This document shows, piece by piece, positions 1 to 7,591 of a DNA stretch of 64,000 bases; position 1 is the stretch's first letter; every line of letters begins with the position of its first letter. Under the pieces are notes generated by a model. The model was not told where the DNA came from, did not search any database, and worked only from the letters and a program-made list of their open reading frames with translations. A program made the translations under genes and the position numbers. The stretch comes from Rathayibacter sp. VKM Ac-2857 (GTDB taxonomy: Bacteria; Actinomycetota; Actinomycetes; Actinomycetales; Microbacteriaceae): contig NZ_JABMLE010000002.1 of NCBI RefSeq assembly GCF_013205025.1, positions 1,255,670 through 1,319,669 on the forward strand. The letters are read 5' to 3'.

Positions 1-311
1 CGCGGGTCTTCGTCGCGGGGCTGCGCGAGGTCGCGACCCTGCGCGGGCCCGGCTCGCGGGCGGCCGAGCTCGTCGACGTCGTCGCGGAGCGGAGCGAGGA
101 GTTCCGGGCGCTGTGGGCCGAGCACCAGGTCGGGCTCCGGCCGCCGGCGACCAAGCGCTTCCTGCATCCGGCGGTGGGGCTGCTCGAGCTGGAGTGCCAG
201 ACGCTGCTCGATCCGGAGCAGTCGCACCGGCTCCTCGTCTACACGGCGGTGCCCGGGAGCGAGAGCGCGGGGAAGCTGGAGCTGCTCGCTGTGGTGGGCG
301 CTCCGGTCTGA
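1..311 (+). CDS. XRE-family regulator, C-terminal MmyB-like part (cut by window edge)
   Basis: An open frame runs in from the left edge and stops at 309-311, giving 102 visible residues. The text matches the end of the MmyB-like ligand-binding domain that follows a Cro/C1 helix-turn-helix in many actinobacterial regulators. Visible marks are an ELV..VAERS.EF..LW..H.V motif, a KRF.HP.VG.LELE segment and a closing [12 protein letters not shown]. The DNA-binding half lies outside the window. It is followed 142 bp later by an SDR oxidoreductase on the same strand; such regulator-SDR pairs are common, so this protein probably controls that gene. Assignment rests on motif recognition only. Confidence 0.75.
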   Translation, partial: RVFVAGLREVATLRGPGSRAAELVDVVAERSEEFRALWAEHQVGLRPPATKRFLHPAVGLLELECQTLLDPEQSHRLLVYTAVPGSESAGKLELLAVVGAPV

Positions 312-453
312 GCACCGTCGGGGCGGCACCGGTGGCTGGCGCAGCGGTGGACGGCGCATCGGTGGATCGACGGGCCCTGCCTCCGCTCGCCGCATCGGCC
401 GAGCATGGGACGCACACCGACCAGCGACCGCCCACCGGCACCGAGGAGTCCCC

Positions 454-1365
454 ATGACCCGCAGCATCCCGATCCCCGACCTGTCCGGACGGCTCGCCGT
501 CGTCACCGGCGCGAGCGACGGCATCGGCCGCGTGATCGCCACCCGGCTCGCCGCGGCGGGCGCCGAGCTGATCCTGCCCGTGCGCTCGGCGGCGAAGGGC
601 GAGGTGGCGGCGGAGGGGATCCGGCGCGAGGTCCCCGGCGCCGCGGTGAGCACGCGCCCGCTCGACCTCTCCTCCCTCCGCTCGGTCGGCGCGCTCACCG
701 AGGGCCTGCGGGCCGAGGGCCGCCCGATCGACCTGCTCGTGAACAACGCCGGAGTGATGCAGCCGCCGCAGCGTCAAGTGACGGAGGACGGCTTCGAGCT
801 GCAGTTCGGCACGAACCACCTGGGGCACTTCGCGCTGACGCTCGGCCTGCTGCCGCTGCTCGGGAGCGCGCGGGTCGTGCACCAGACGAGCATCGCGGCG
901 CGCAGCGGCTCGATCGGCTGGGACGACCTCGACGGCGCCCGGGACTACGACGCGATGCGGGCCTACGTGCAGTCGAAGATCGCGGTCGGCCTCTTCGCCC
1001 GCGAGCTCGAGTCCCGGGGCAGGGCGGCCGGCTGGGGGCTGACGAGCACGCTCGCGCACCCCGGGATCTCGCCGACGAACCTGCTGGCGGCGCAGCCCGG
1101 CCTCGGCCGCGCGCAGCAGGTGCGGGGGCGCGGCCTGATCGTGCTGCTCGCGCGCCTGGGCATCGCCGGCACCGTCGAGAGCGCCGCGCAGCCCGCCCTG
1201 CTCGCGGCGACCGCCCCGGCCGGCGGCGGCTTCTACGGCCCGACCCGGCTGATCGGCGGACCCGCCGCGCGCCGCGACCCCTGGGCGCCGCTGCGCAGCG
1301 CCGACGACGCCCGCCGCCTCTGGGACGTCTCGGAGCAACTGACGGGCGTCCGCGCCCCGGCGTGA
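454..1365 (+). CDS. SDR family NAD(P)-dependent oxidoreductase
   Basis: A 303-residue short-chain dehydrogenase with a complete Rossmann core: cofactor motif TGASDGIG at residues 18-25, structural NNAG at 97-100, a Ser near 146, and catalytic Tyr171 and Lys175 in AYVQSK. The length and the extended C-terminus fit the retinol/protochlorophyllide-reductase-like SDR branch rather than a minimal 250-residue enzyme. The ATG follows a GAGGAG-type ribosome binding site. The substrate cannot be read from sequence. The preceding XRE/MmyB regulator is the likely controller. Confidence 0.85.
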   Translation: MTRSIPIPDLSGRLAVVTGASDGIGRVIATRLAAAGAELILPVRSAAKGEVAAEGIRREVPGAAVSTRPLDLSSLRSVGALTEGLRAEGRPIDLLVNNAGVMQPPQRQVTEDGFELQFGTNHLGHFALTLGLLPLLGSARVVHQTSIAARSGSIGWDDLDGARDYDAMRAYVQSKIAVGLFARELESRGRAAGWGLTSTLAHPGISPTNLLAAQPGLGRAQQVRGRGLIVLLARLGIAGTVESAAQPALLAATAPAGGGFYGPTRLIGGPAARRDPWAPLRSADDARRLWDVSEQLTGVRAPA

Positions 1366-1400
1366 CGGAGCGCGGATCCACTTGGAAGAGACGTCGCGAA

Positions 1401-1529
1401 CATGCTGGTCGAGTAGCCCCGCAGGGGCGTATCGAGACCCGCCGTCACCAGCAGGGCAGGTCTGCAGACCCGGCTCCTGACGGTGGTGGATCTCGATACG
1501 CCCGCTGCGCGGGCTACTCGATCAGCAGG
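1401..1529. repeat. Composite palindromic element, family 1 (complete)
   Basis: The left arm (1401-1443) reads CATGCTGGTCGAGTAGCC...GTATCGAGACCC. The right arm (1484-1529) is its near reverse complement, GGTGGATCTCGATACGCC...CTACTCGATCAGCA. About 40 bp of spacer lie between. Each arm also has its own small GC hairpin (CCCCGCAGGGG, CCCGC-TGC-GCGGG). It fills most of the 314-bp gap between the SDR gene and the first cell-wall-binding gene; the rest holds only the latter's promoter region. Confidence 0.85.
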
Positions 1530-1620
1530 GGTTCCGCCAGCTCCCCGCCGATCCGCGCCGCGCCCCCGGATGGGGGTCTGCGGGGCGCCGCGGTAAGAGT
1601 TCTCGAGGCACCTCGGCAGC

Positions 1621-1679
1621 TAGCATTCAGGCACCGTGTCCGCCCGCGGTCCGCCGCGGATCCTCTCGAAAGATCTGCC
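1621..1679 (+). promoter_or_regulatory. Leader/promoter of first cell-wall-binding gene, duplicated upstream of the second
   Basis: A TAGCATTC box, then a GTGTCCGCC..CGCGG.CCGCCGCGG stretch and a CCGTGACTCCTCG start region recur almost identically at 3504-3567 before the paralogous gene. TAGCAT at 1621-1626 sits where a -10 box would be, giving a leader of about 45 nt. The role as promoter is inferred from position and conservation. Confidence 0.5.
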
Positions 1680-3437
1680 GTGACTCCTCGCCGCCGTCGG
1701 CCGCTCGCTCCTCTCACCGCACTCGGCGTCTCCGCCGTGCTGCTCACCGGCCTCGCCGCCGGTCCGGCCCAGGCGCAGGAGGAGTCCGCCGTCGAGACGA
1801 CCGCCCTCGCCTCGACCGCCGCCGACGAGGGCTTCGACCGCGCGCTGGCGAACGCGAAGACCCAGCGCGACGACGTCGCCGCCGACCCGGCCGCCGAGAT
1901 CGTCCTCTCCGGCACGATCGCGCTCGAGGACACCGACGAGGCGCACCCGGCCCCGACCGGAGCCGCCTACCGCCTCCGCGTCGAGAACGGCGCGGGCACC
2001 GAGATCCGCACGATCGCCACCGAGGCCGCCTTCTCGCTCACCCTCCCCGGCGGCGAGGCCTATTACCTCCGCGCCTCGGTCGACGGCGACGACAGCTGGT
2101 ACCCGACCTGGTTCGGCGACACCCCGATCGACGTCGAGGCGGACGGCGTCGGCGAGTCCCGCACCGACCTCGCGATCAGCCTCCCCCGCGCGACCGCCGC
2201 CTCCGGCACCGTCACCGCCGGCGCCGCGTCCGGCGTCTCGACGACCTCGTTCGTCGTGCAGCCCTACTGGTACGAGCGCGAGTCCAAGGCCTACTACCCG
2301 TTCGCCGAGGTCCGCACCTCCGGTCTCCCGGGCACGGCCGACGCCTGGACCACCGCGCAGAAGGCGCTGCCCGCCGGCGAGTGGGTCTTCCGCCTCGCCG
2401 AGCCGGGCTACCCGTCCTACGACGACCAGTACTTCTCGAACGCTCCCCGCCTGACCAAGGCGACGATCGTCTCCGTCCCCGCCGCCGGCCGCACCGGCGT
2501 CGACTTCACCCCGACGGCCTACGCGTCCGAGTTCGGGCGCTTCGACGGCAGCGACCGCATCGCGACCGCCATCGCCGTGACCCGCTCCTACTTCGGCGAC
2601 GACCTCCCCGTCCTCTACATCGCGAGCGGTGAGAAGTGGGCGGACGCGCTCAGCGCCGGCCCCGCAGCCGCGACGCAGGACGGCGCCCTCCTCCTGACCA
2701 ACCGCGACGACGTCCCCGCCGTCCTCGCCACCGAGATCACCCGCCTCTCGCCGAAGAGGATCGTCGTCGTCGGAGACGCGCTCTCGGTCTCCGACGCCGT
2801 CTACGACCGGCTCGCCACCTTCGCCCCGACCACCCGCGTCGCCGGCTCGGACCGCTACGACACCTCGCGGAAGATCGTCGAGGGCGCCTTCCCCACGGCC
2901 GGCTTCGGCACCGTCTTCCTCGCGACCGGTGGCAACTTCCCCGACGCCCTGTCGGTCGCGCCGATCGCCGGCCGCACCGACCAGCCGGTGCTGCTCGTCG
3001 ACGGAGCGCTGCCCGGCCTCGACGCGCCGACCCGCGCCGCGATCGACCGCCTCGACGCCGGCCGCGGCCAGCTCATCGGCGGCACCGGCACGATCTCCAG
3101 CGGCATCGAGGCCGACCTCCGCGCCTCGGGCCTCACCGGCTCCGTGAACCGCATCGCGGGCACGGACCGGCACGACACCAGCCGCCTGCTCAACGCGGCC
3201 TACCCGCCCTCGCCGCTCGTCGACACCACCTTCCTCGCGTCGGCGACCGGCTTCGCGGACGCCCTCGCGGCCGGCCCCGCCGCCGCCTCGATCGGCGCCC
3301 CGCTCTACCTGAGCGAGCCGGACTGCGTCCCCGCCCTGACCCGCCGGGCGATGCAGGACCAGGACCTCGACCGGATCTTCCTGCTCGGCAGCGTGCGCAC
3401 GCTCACCGCCGATGTGGCGTCGCTCCGCGGCTGCTGA
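1680..3437 (+). CDS. Secreted cell-wall-binding repeat 2 protein, larger paralog
   Basis: A 585-residue protein starting at GTG 1680 in the same VTPRRRR context as its downstream neighbour. An arginine-rich N-terminus, hydrophobic core and AGPAQAQ cleavage region make a Sec signal peptide. Residues of about 60-280 look like beta-sandwich (carboxypeptidase-regulatory/Cna-B style) modules. From about 286 to the end come three cell-wall-binding repeat 2 units (PF04122 type), each opening with R..GSDR.(D)TS or RIAGTDRHDTS and carrying LATGGNFPDALS-like cores. No LPXTG or membrane anchor is present, so attachment should be non-covalent through the repeats. The N-terminal part has no ligand I recognise. 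Confidence 0.85.
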   Translation: MTPRRRRPLAPLTALGVSAVLLTGLAAGPAQAQEESAVETTALASTAADEGFDRALANAKTQRDDVAADPAAEIVLSGTIALEDTDEAHPAPTGAAYRLRVENGAGTEIRTIATEAAFSLTLPGGEAYYLRASVDGDDSWYPTWFGDTPIDVEADGVGESRTDLAISLPRATAASGTVTAGAASGVSTTSFVVQPYWYERESKAYYPFAEVRTSGLPGTADAWTTAQKALPAGEWVFRLAEPGYPSYDDQYFSNAPRLTKATIVSVPAAGRTGVDFTPTAYASEFGRFDGSDRIATAIAVTRSYFGDDLPVLYIASGEKWADALSAGPAAATQDGALLLTNRDDVPAVLATEITRLSPKRIVVVGDALSVSDAVYDRLATFAPTTRVAGSDRYDTSRKIVEGAFPTAGFGTVFLATGGNFPDALSVAPIAGRTDQPVLLVDGALPGLDAPTRAAIDRLDAGRGQLIGGTGTISSGIEADLRASGLTGSVNRIAGTDRHDTSRLLNAAYPPSPLVDTTFLASATGFADALAAGPAAASIGAPLYLSEPDCVPALTRRAMQDQDLDRIFLLGSVRTLTADVASLRGC

Positions 3438-3503
3438 CCCGAGTCGGGCACGCACCTCTCAGAAGTGCCCCGGTCGAGGGACAGATCCTCCGGCCGGGGC
3501 CGT

Positions 3504-3560
3504 TAGCATTCGAACCATCGTGTCCGCCGCGGCCCGCCGCGCTCAACGGAAAGCCACACT
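3504..3560 (+). promoter_or_regulatory. Leader/promoter of second cell-wall-binding gene
   Basis: A copy of the 1621-1679 leader: TAGCAT at 3504-3509, followed by CATCGTGTCCGCC and the GTGACTCCTCG start region. Conservation through the non-coding part implies duplication of promoter and gene together and probably co-expression of the two paralogs. Confidence 0.5.
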
Positions 3561-4925
3561 GTGACTCCTCGACGCCGCCGTTCCTCAGCGCTCTCGCTCT
3601 CCCTCTCCTCGCTCGCGGTCGGCGCCCTCGCCGTCACGGGCCTCGTCGCGGGGCCCGCCTCCGCGGCGATGGCCGCCGACGGGGCGATCAGCGGCAGGGT
3701 CACGGTGCCCGCCGTCGCCGGCTCGCACCGCTTCGTGGTGCAGGCCTGGGACGTCGCCGACGACCCGACGGAGGCGGACCTCGTCGCCTCGACCGAGACG
3801 ACCCTCGGCGCCGGCGCGACGTGGGACTACTCCCTCACCGGCCTCGAGAACGGCTCGTACGTCGTCCGCGTGGTCGAGAAGCCGACCGGCACCGGCGTCC
3901 CCACCGTCGGCGACCAGTTCTGGCAGCGCACCGACTGGGTCGGCGACTCGACGAAGGTCGCCGTCACCGGCGGCCCGGTCACGGCCGTCGACTTCTCCCC
4001 CGAGCCGTGGTCCTTCTCCTCCGCCCGCATCTCCGGCAGCGACCGCTACGGCACCTCCGTCGCGACCACGCAGTCGGTCGCGTCCGGCGTGCCCGTGCTC
4101 TACATCGCCAGCGGCGGCGGCTGGGCCGACGCGCTGAGCGCCGGTCCCGCGGCCGCGGTCCAGGGCGGCGCGCTGCTGCTGACCGACCCGGGCACGCTCT
4201 TCCCCGTCACGAGCGCCGAGATCACGCGGCTCGCCCCGAAGAAGGTCGTCGTCGTCGGCAGCGAGCTGACCGTCTCGGCGGCCGTCTTCCAGCAGATCGA
4301 CGCGGTCGCCGGCACGGTCGTGCGGATCGGCGGCACCGACCGCTACGACACCTCGCGCAGGATCGTCGCCGACGCCTTCCCCGCCGGCTCCGCCGACGAG
4401 CTCTTCCTCGCCACCGGCGGCAACTTCCCGGACGCCCTCTCGGTCGCTCCCGTCGCCGGCCGCCTCGGCGAGCCCGTGCTCCTGGTCGACGGCGCGGAGC
4501 CCGCCCTCGACGCCGCCACCCGCACCGCGATCTCCCGCCTCGACCCCGCGACCGCCGTCGTGCTCGGCCAGCAGCCGTCGATCTCCGCCGGGATCCAGTC
4601 GGAGCTCACGACGACCGGCCTCGTCGACTCGGCGCCCCGCATCGGCGGCGAGAGCCGCTACGCGACCAGCCGCCTGGTCAACGAGGCGTACCCGCCCGCC
4701 GAGCTCACCGACACCACCTACCTCGCCTCGGGCGAGGTCTTCGCCGACGCTCTCTCCGGAGCGACGGCCGCCGCCATCAGCGGCTCCCCGGTCTCGCTGA
4801 GCCGGCCCACCTGCGTCCCTGCCGAGACGGTCGACTCGCTGAAGCGCCTGCACCTCGACTACGCGGTCGTCCTCGGCAGCGAGCTCACGCTCTCGGCCGC
4901 GGTCGGGCGCGTCGCGGCCTGCTGA
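3561..4925 (+). CDS. Secreted cell-wall-binding repeat 2 protein, smaller paralog
   Basis: A 454-residue paralog of the preceding gene, starting VTPRRRR at GTG 3561. It has a signal peptide ending near PASAAMA, one N-terminal beta-rich module of about 120 residues, then from residue 155 three cell-wall-binding repeat 2 units (RISGSDRYGTS, RIGGTDRYDTSR, RIGGESRYATSR). It is shorter than its partner because it has less N-terminal beta-sandwich sequence. No sortase signal is visible. The next gene begins 4 bp after its stop. Tandem duplication followed by divergence of the N-terminus is the simplest reading. Confidence 0.85.
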   Translation: MTPRRRRSSALSLSLSSLAVGALAVTGLVAGPASAAMAADGAISGRVTVPAVAGSHRFVVQAWDVADDPTEADLVASTETTLGAGATWDYSLTGLENGSYVVRVVEKPTGTGVPTVGDQFWQRTDWVGDSTKVAVTGGPVTAVDFSPEPWSFSSARISGSDRYGTSVATTQSVASGVPVLYIASGGGWADALSAGPAAAVQGGALLLTDPGTLFPVTSAEITRLAPKKVVVVGSELTVSAAVFQQIDAVAGTVVRIGGTDRYDTSRRIVADAFPAGSADELFLATGGNFPDALSVAPVAGRLGEPVLLVDGAEPALDAATRTAISRLDPATAVVLGQQPSISAGIQSELTTTGLVDSAPRIGGESRYATSRLVNEAYPPAELTDTTYLASGEVFADALSGATAAAISGSPVSLSRPTCVPAETVDSLKRLHLDYAVVLGSELTLSAAVGRVAAC

Positions 4926-4929
4926 CCCG

Positions 4930-5844
4930 GTGACCTCCGCAGCGCAGAACCGCAGCCTCCTCCTCGGCATCGAGACGGGCGGCACCAAGGTCGTCGCGGC
5001 GATCGCCGACCGCGACGACCCCGAGCGGATCCTCGCCAAGACGACCCTGCCCACCCGCGGGCCGGCGGAGACGCTCGGCGACCTGGCCGCGTTCACCCGC
5101 GACCACGGCGTCGAGGGCACGGTCGGCGCGATCGGCGTCGCCTCGTTCGGCCCGCTCGACATCGACCCCGCCTCGCCCGGCTACGGCCGGCTCACCTCCA
5201 CGCCCAAGCTCGGCTGGGAGGGCGCCGACGTGCTCGCGCCGCTCGCCGCCGCGGCACCCGGCGCGCGGACGGCGCTGGTGACGGACGTCAACGGCGCCGC
5301 CCTCGGCGAGGCGCGCTGGGGCGCCGGGCAGGGCGAGCCCGACTTCGTCTACCTGACCGTGGGCACGGGAGTCGGCGGCGGCATCATCGCCGGCGGCCAC
5401 CTGCTCGCCGGCAGCGGCTGGCCCGAGGTGGCGCACCTGCTGCCCCGCCGGCACCCGGAGGACCGCTTCGAGGGCACCTGCCCGTTCCACGGCGACTGCC
5501 TCGAGGGGCTCGTCGCCGGTCCGGCGATCTCGGCGCGCTGGGGCGTGGACGGCTCGAGCCTCGGCCCGGAGGACGCGGCGGCGAACCTCCGCTTCAGCTC
5601 GTACTACCTGGCCCAGCTCGTGACGACGCTCGCCTATGTCGCGGGCGTCCGCCTCGCCATCGTCGGCGGCGGCGTCGCGAAGACGCCCGGCCTGCTCACC
5701 GCCACCGAGGCCGAGGTGGAGCGCCTGATGGGCGCCCCCGGGGCGAACGGCACCGGCGGGGGCCGCCTCCGCCTGCTCCCCCCGGCCCTCGGCGACGAGG
5801 CCGGCGTTCGAGGCGCCCTCTCCCTCGCGGAGTCCCTGCTCTGA
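4930..5844 (+). CDS. ROK-family sugar kinase, fructokinase-like
   Basis: A 304-residue ROK kinase with the phosphate-binding loop GIETGGTK at residues 13-20, the DVNGAALGEA active-site segment, VGTGVGGGI, and the zinc-binding block around HPEDRFEGTCPFHGDC near residue 166. The EVAH...RRHP.D.FEG.CPFHGDCLEGL text is characteristic of the Bacillus fructokinase/GmuE-like branch, so ATP-dependent fructose phosphorylation is the likely activity; mannose or glucose remain possible. The GTG start lies 4 bp after the upstream stop, suggesting co-transcription with cell-wall-binding genes with which it has no obvious functional link. Confidence 0.8.
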   Translation: MTSAAQNRSLLLGIETGGTKVVAAIADRDDPERILAKTTLPTRGPAETLGDLAAFTRDHGVEGTVGAIGVASFGPLDIDPASPGYGRLTSTPKLGWEGADVLAPLAAAAPGARTALVTDVNGAALGEARWGAGQGEPDFVYLTVGTGVGGGIIAGGHLLAGSGWPEVAHLLPRRHPEDRFEGTCPFHGDCLEGLVAGPAISARWGVDGSSLGPEDAAANLRFSSYYLAQLVTTLAYVAGVRLAIVGGGVAKTPGLLTATEAEVERLMGAPGANGTGGGRLRLLPPALGDEAGVRGALSLAESLL

Positions 5845-5861
5845 CGCCCCTCCCCTCCCCT

Positions 5862-5924
5862 CCGCGAGATGCCACTTATGAGCGCGACACGCCGACGCGG
5901 GCGCTCATAAGTGGCATCTCGCGG
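5862..5924. repeat. 63-nt hairpin element, family 2, copy 1
   Basis: A perfect inverted repeat: 24-nt arms CCGCGAGATGCCACTTATGAGCGC and complement around a 15-nt loop GACACGCCGACGCGG. It sits between the convergent ROK and Tol-like genes, where it could act as a bidirectional terminator. Other copies are at 9875-9937 and 57050-57112 with the same length and the same GACACGCCG loop start. Confidence 0.9.
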
Positions 5925-5936
5925 GAGGGGGAGGGA

Positions 5937-6272
5937 CTACAGGGCGTCGAGCTCGCGGAGCGCGGCCCGGGCGCGGTCGAGCCGCGCCGGCTCGGGCTCG
6001 TCCCACCACTTCGGGCCGCGCTCGCCGAGGCCGTGCTTGGCCAGGCCGGTCCGCCGGCGGGCGGCGGCGACCGCGGCGTCGTCGCCGGCCTTCTTCGCCG
6101 TGCGGACGCCGGAGCGGCCGCGGCCGAGGTGCGACTTCAGCGCCTCGACGACGTCCTCGGGGAGACTCGGGTCGGTGCGGCGCCAGCGGCGGCCGTTCAC
6201 GACCAGCCAGCGCCCGTCGGCGGTGGGCCCCTCGCTCGTCGGCCCGTCGCCGGGGGTCTCGTCCTCGCTCAC
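5937..6272 (-). CDS. Small conserved actinobacterial protein (often labelled biopolymer transporter Tol)
   Basis: A 111-residue charged protein with no signal peptide or membrane segment. The text WLVVNGRRWRRTDPSLPED..EALKSHLGRGRS..RTAKK and GLGERGPKWWDEP matches a small actinobacterial family usually named biopolymer transporter Tol, a name with no experimental basis that I know of. The GTG start overlaps the upstream glycosyltransferase stop (GTGA, 6269-6272), so it is the last gene of a three-gene operon. Its role is unknown. Confidence 0.7.
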   Translation of the reverse strand: MSEDETPGDGPTSEGPTADGRWLVVNGRRWRRTDPSLPEDVVEALKSHLGRGRSGVRTAKKAGDDAAVAAARRRTGLAKHGLGERGPKWWDEPEPARLDRARAALRELDAL

Positions 6273-7591
6273 GACGCGGCGTGCGCCAGCGCCGCGTAGG
6301 CCCGCTCGGGTCCGGTCATCGCGCTCAGCGCCGCCGACAGCTCGTCCAGCCGCACCCGCGCCGCGCCGTCGAGCGCGAGCATCCGCCGCACGGCGTCCGC
6401 CAGCTCGGGCACCGTCGCGCCGTTCGGATCGAGCACCTCGGCCACCCCCGCGTCCTCGAGGGCCGCGGCCCCCGCGAACTGGTCCGTCGAGAACGGCAGC
6501 ACCACGAGCGGCACCCCGGCCGTCATCGACTCCGTCACGCTGTTGTTGCCGCCGTGCGTGACCGCCAGCGCGGAGCGCCCGAGCAGCGTCACCTGCGGCA
6601 GGAAGCCGCGGACCAGCCAGCCGGCCGGCACCTCGCCGAGGGCCGACGCCTCGGTAGCCCCCGACGCGAGCGCGACGCGCACCGGCCGTCCGTCGACCGA
6701 GACCCCGGCCAGCGCCGCGACCACCCGGGCGAGCACGTCGTCGCGCACCGAGAGGAAGCTGCCGAAGCTCACGTAGACCACCGGGTCGTCCGAGGCGGCG
6801 AGCCACTCCTCCACCTCGGCGTCGCGCGGCTCGCCACGGACGGCCGAGCCGAGGAAGGCGTGCGGCGGCAGCTGCGCCGTCCGCGCCGCGTCGTGCAGCT
6901 CGCCGGGGTAGTTCAGCAGCAGCACGTCGCCGCTCTCGGCGAAAGCGTCGAGGCTGGGCGCCGCGGCCGGATCGAGCGCGATCAGCGCCGCGTTCCACTC
7001 CGCCGTGAAGGAGTCGCGGACCCGCTCGCAGAGCGCGCGCAGCCGCGCGAGGTCCTCGGCCGACGGCGCGAAGGCGTCGGGCCAGACGGGCGGGAAGCCG
7101 TAGACCTCGCCCGGCACGGTCAGCGCGCTCGGGTGCCCGAGCACGACGTCGCCGTAGGGAACGCCGAGCGCACGCAGGGCGACCCGCGCGGTGAAGGCGA
7201 GGTGGTCGACGACGATCGCGTCGGGCCGCACCTCGTCGAGGATCTCGCGGAGCCGAGCGGAGACGCCCGCCGGATCCCAGAGCAGGTCGGTCAGCCGCTC
7301 GCCGGCCTGGTACTCGAGGGTCGGCACCATCCCTCGGCGGGTCGCGTCGAAGAAGCCGCGGAGCGAGTCGCCCTCGTCCGGCGCCTGCTCCTCCGCGCGG
7401 ATCGTCCCGGGGTTCGAGCCCCGGCCGAGCCGCAGCGGGACGTGCTCGAAGCCGAAGCCGTCGACGATCGAGCGGGTCGCGTCGCCGGTCGCCACCACGA
7501 CGCGCTCGCCGGCCGCACGCCAGGCGGTGCCGAGGGTCGCGAGCGGCAGCAGGTGCGACGCGTAGTCGGGGCTGACGATCAGCAGGCTCAC
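6269..7591 (-). CDS. GT1-family (MGT/UGT-like) glycosyltransferase
   Basis: A 440-residue GT-B enzyme. The N-terminal Rossmann half begins SLLIVSPDYASHLLPLATLG, the acceptor-side start seen in macrolide and UDP-glycosyltransferases. The C-terminal donor domain has VYVSFGSF, then LPQVTLLGRSALAVTHGGNNSVTESM.AGVPLV and a late PFSTDQF: the GG.NS.TE..  box binds the nucleotide-sugar diphosphate and D/Q the sugar. It overlaps both neighbours by 4 bp (GTGA), so it is translationally coupled to the HEAT-GT4 protein upstream. The acceptor is unknown; a lipid, carotenoid or small secondary metabolite is plausible. Confidence 0.82.
   Translation of the reverse strand: MSLLIVSPDYASHLLPLATLGTAWRAAGERVVVATGDATRSIVDGFGFEHVPLRLGRGSNPGTIRAEEQAPDEGDSLRGFFDATRRGMVPTLEYQAGERLTDLLWDPAGVSARLREILDEVRPDAIVVDHLAFTARVALRALGVPYGDVVLGHPSALTVPGEVYGFPPVWPDAFAPSAEDLARLRALCERVRDSFTAEWNAALIALDPAAAPSLDAFAESGDVLLLNYPGELHDAARTAQLPPHAFLGSAVRGEPRDAEVEEWLAASDDPVVYVSFGSFLSVRDDVLARVVAALAGVSVDGRPVRVALASGATEASALGEVPAGWLVRGFLPQVTLLGRSALAVTHGGNNSVTESMTAGVPLVVLPFSTDQFAGAAALEDAGVAEVLDPNGATVPELADAVRRMLALDGAARVRLDELSAALSAMTGPERAYAALAHAAS

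Noticed and set aside
1620-3455. Long open frame antisense to the first cell-wall-binding gene
   Set aside because: Same GC-frame effect; repetitive composition and no start signal, whereas the sense strand encodes clear repeats.
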